From Maricaulaceae bacterium EIL42A08 (GTDB lineage Bacteria; Pseudomonadota; Alphaproteobacteria; Caulobacterales; Maricaulaceae): 64,000 nt of DNA. The stretch is from contig JAMZNZ010000006.1 in the NCBI GenBank assembly GCA_024178355.1, positions 1-64,000 on the forward strand, written 5' to 3'. The notes under the pieces were generated by a model, which made no database searches, had not been told where the DNA came from, and saw only the letters and a list, made by a program, of their open reading frames with translations. Every line of letters begins with the position of its first letter. The stretch's first letter is position 1. A program made the position numbers and the translations under genes. Shown here one piece after another: positions 62,323-64,000 of the stretch.

Positions 62323-62422
62323 ATTCGGGTCGAGGGTAACCGGCTCGACTCTGCCAGGCACACGGCCTATATGAGCGGTCCGCTGCGCTCGGATATGCCG
62401 TCGTGTCGAAGGCCAGACATCA

Positions 62423-64000
62423 ATGAAGATTTGCGACTTGAAGTTCGCCCAGTCTCAGACCTGGGACGTTATTGTTATCGGCGGCGGTCACGCAGGCTGT
62501 GAGGCTGCGAGTGCGGCCGCTCGGCTTGGTGCTCAGACGCTTCTTCTTACCCATAAGGCGGCCACGATTGGTGAGATGAGCTGCAACCCAGCCATCGGTG
62601 GCTTGGGCAAGGGTCATCTCGTGCGCGAGGTGGATGCGCTGGACGGTCTGATGGGCCGCGTTGCGGATGTCAGCGGGATCCAGTTTCGCCTGTTAAACCG
62701 GTCCAAGGGTCCGGCGGTGCGCGGGCCTCGTACGCAATCTGATCGTCGGCTGTATCGCGAGGCCATGCATAGTGAGCTCGGCGAGATCGCAAATCTTTCG
62801 GTTGCTGAGGCGGCTGTTGAAGATCTCCTTGTCATCAATGACCGGTGTTCGGGTGTAGTGGATTCACAAGGTGTCACTTATCGTGCGGCTTCTGTGGTCT
62901 TGACGACGGGCACCTTTCTAAAGGGCATTATTCATCGAGGCAGCGAGCGTATTTCCGCCGGCCGGGATGGAGAGCAACCTTCCATAGGGTTATCCGATCG
63001 TCTTTATGGTCTGGGTCTTCGCATGGGGCGCTTGAAGACGGGTACACCAGCGCGACTTGATGGATCGACGATCGATTGGGCCAGCCTGGAAATGCAGGCG
63101 GCCGATGAGAAGCCGGTGCCGTTTTCGTTCCTTAATGACCGGATTGAAGTGCCCCAGATCTCATGCGGCATCACGCGTACAACCGAAGAGACGCACGCAA
63201 TTATCTCAGCCAACCTCGATCAGTCGGCCGTTTACGGCGGCGGGATTTCCGGGAAGGGCCCGCGTTACTGCCCATCCATTGAAGACAAGGTGGTCCGGTT
63301 TGAGGACCGTACCGGCCATCAGGTCTTTCTCGAGCCAGAGGGGCTTGATGATGACACGGTTTATCCAAACGGCATTTCGACGTCGCTCCCGGCGCAGGTA
63401 CAGGACGCGTTTTTGCGCACAATTCCTGGGCTGAAGCGCGCGAAGGTGCGCCGATATGGCTATGCGATTGAATATGATTACGTCGACCCGCGCGAGCTGA
63501 CGGCCACGCTTCAGGTCAGGGCGTTGCCCGGTCTTTGGTTGGCTGGCCAGATCAATGGCACTACAGGGTACGAAGAGGCCGCGGCCCAGGGGCTCATGGC
63601 AGGCTTTAATGCAGCGCTGTCGGCGTCTGGGTCAAAGCCTTTTATCCTGGACCGATCTGAGGCGTATATCGGCGTCCTTATTGATGATCTGATTACGCGC
63701 GGCGTCACTGAACCCTATCGCATGTTTACCTCCCGGGCGGAGTATCGCCTGACCTTGCGGGCGGATAACGCCGACCAGCGCCTGACTGACAAGGCTGTTG
63801 CGCTCGGAGCCGCGAGTGTTTCACGTGAAACAACGTGGACTCAAAAGCGTGATGCGCTACAGCGCGCTCGCGCTCGAGCGGGTGAGCTTACGCTTACCCC
63901 CGCAGAGGCAACAAAGCTTGGCCTGAAGGTCAACCAGGACGGCAAGCGACGGGATGTCTTTGAGCTTTTGAGCTACCCTGATGTCAGGTGGGATCAGATT
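62423..64000 (+). CDS. mnmG: tRNA uridine modification enzyme MnmG (partial)
   Basis: The frame from ATG 62423 is open for 526 codons to the window end. It begins [36 protein letters not shown] (FAD-binding GxGxxG) and carries [92 protein letters not shown] and [22 protein letters not shown]. It works with MnmE on wobble uridines. The last roughly 90 residues lie outside. A perfect parS lies inside the gene. Confidence 0.96.
   Translation, partial: MKICDLKFAQSQTWDVIVIGGGHAGCEAASAAARLGAQTLLLTHKAATIGEMSCNPAIGGLGKGHLVREVDALDGLMGRVADVSGIQFRLLNRSKGPAVRGPRTQSDRRLYREAMHSELGEIANLSVAEAAVEDLLVINDRCSGVVDSQGVTYRAASVVLTTGTFLKGIIHRGSERISAGRDGEQPSIGLSDRLYGLGLRMGRLKTGTPARLDGSTIDWASLEMQAADEKPVPFSFLNDRIEVPQISCGITRTTEETHAIISANLDQSAVYGGGISGKGPRYCPSIEDKVVRFEDRTGHQVFLEPEGLDDDTVYPNGISTSLPAQVQDAFLRTIPGLKRAKVRRYGYAIEYDYVDPRELTATLQVRALPGLWLAGQINGTTGYEEAAAQGLMAGFNAALSASGSKPFILDRSEAYIGVLIDDLITRGVTEPYRMFTSRAEYRLTLRADNADQRLTDKAVALGAASVSRETTWTQKRDALQRARARAGELTLTPAEATKLGLKVNQDGKRRDVFELLSYPDVRWDQI
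63817..63832. promoter_or_regulatory. parS ParB-binding site inside mnmG
   Basis: TGTTTCACGTGAAACA is a perfect 16-bp match to the bacterial parS consensus. It encodes SVSRET(T) of MnmG in the same frame as the parS-like site in mnmE. The gidB/parA/parB genes usually follow mnmG and would lie just beyond the window. Confidence 0.95.

Overview
The window looks like a chromosomal segment of an alphaproteobacterium of the Caulobacterales/Maricaulales type (Maricaulaceae or Hyphomonadaceae-like). I infer this from gene content (COQ9, TIGR03643, DUF1499, DUF6489 and DksA-like proteins, and the order ppsR-maf-aroE-coaE-dnaQ / hemE-hemH-hemJ-rho / mnmE-mnmG), from high-GC codon use, and from CtrA-type TTAA-N7-TTAA boxes. 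No rRNA, tRNA, CRISPR array or complete insertion sequence was seen.

Layout. Positions 1-7400 are accessory. The 5' end of glmS is followed by a frameshifted, AT-richer UDP-GlcNAc 2-epimerase relic, a tyrosine recombinase with a small divergent HTH gene, an unrecognised pair (a membrane protein and a 388-aa soluble protein), two phage/plasmid-flavoured genes, and a TIGR03643-PepSY pair. From 7.5 to 32 kb lie exported or envelope proteins and metabolic genes: a large Asp-box repeat protein, a KatG with a signal peptide, an S41-like protein, an alpha/beta hydrolase - amidohydrolase - penicillin acylase run, TetR, an orphan lycopene-cyclase-like gene, COQ9, rpsU, a NatAB-like ABC exporter, a septoil-knot protein, and an SDR-kynureninase pair. 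From 32 to 46 kb are the alpha-2-macroglobulin/PBP1C pair, the ATP-grasp / alpha-E / transglutaminase cluster, rsmI, an FKBP lipoprotein and argE. From 46 to 50.7 kb are hslU, Smr, mltA, a Tim44-like gene and secB.

The most informative part is 50.6-64 kb. A leftward operon (ppsR-maf-aroE-coaE-dnaQ, joined by 4-bp overlaps) and a rightward group (hemE-hemH-hemJ, rho, mnmE, mnmG) diverge from a 0.4-kb gap. That gap holds two perfect and one near-perfect CtrA box, several DnaA-box-like sequences and a 13-bp direct repeat at both edges. This matches the setting of the Caulobacter chromosome origin (Cori beside hemE). Two parS palindromes, one perfect, lie inside mnmE and mnmG 7-9 kb away. The window therefore probably contains oriC and part of the centromere region.

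Other points. Two conserved genes, rpsU and the alpha-E gene, appear to have lost AUG and to start at AUC and AUA behind good Shine-Dalgarno sequences. A ~97-bp compound repeat occurs three times between genes. All functional statements rest on motif recognition and memory of families; no search was run.
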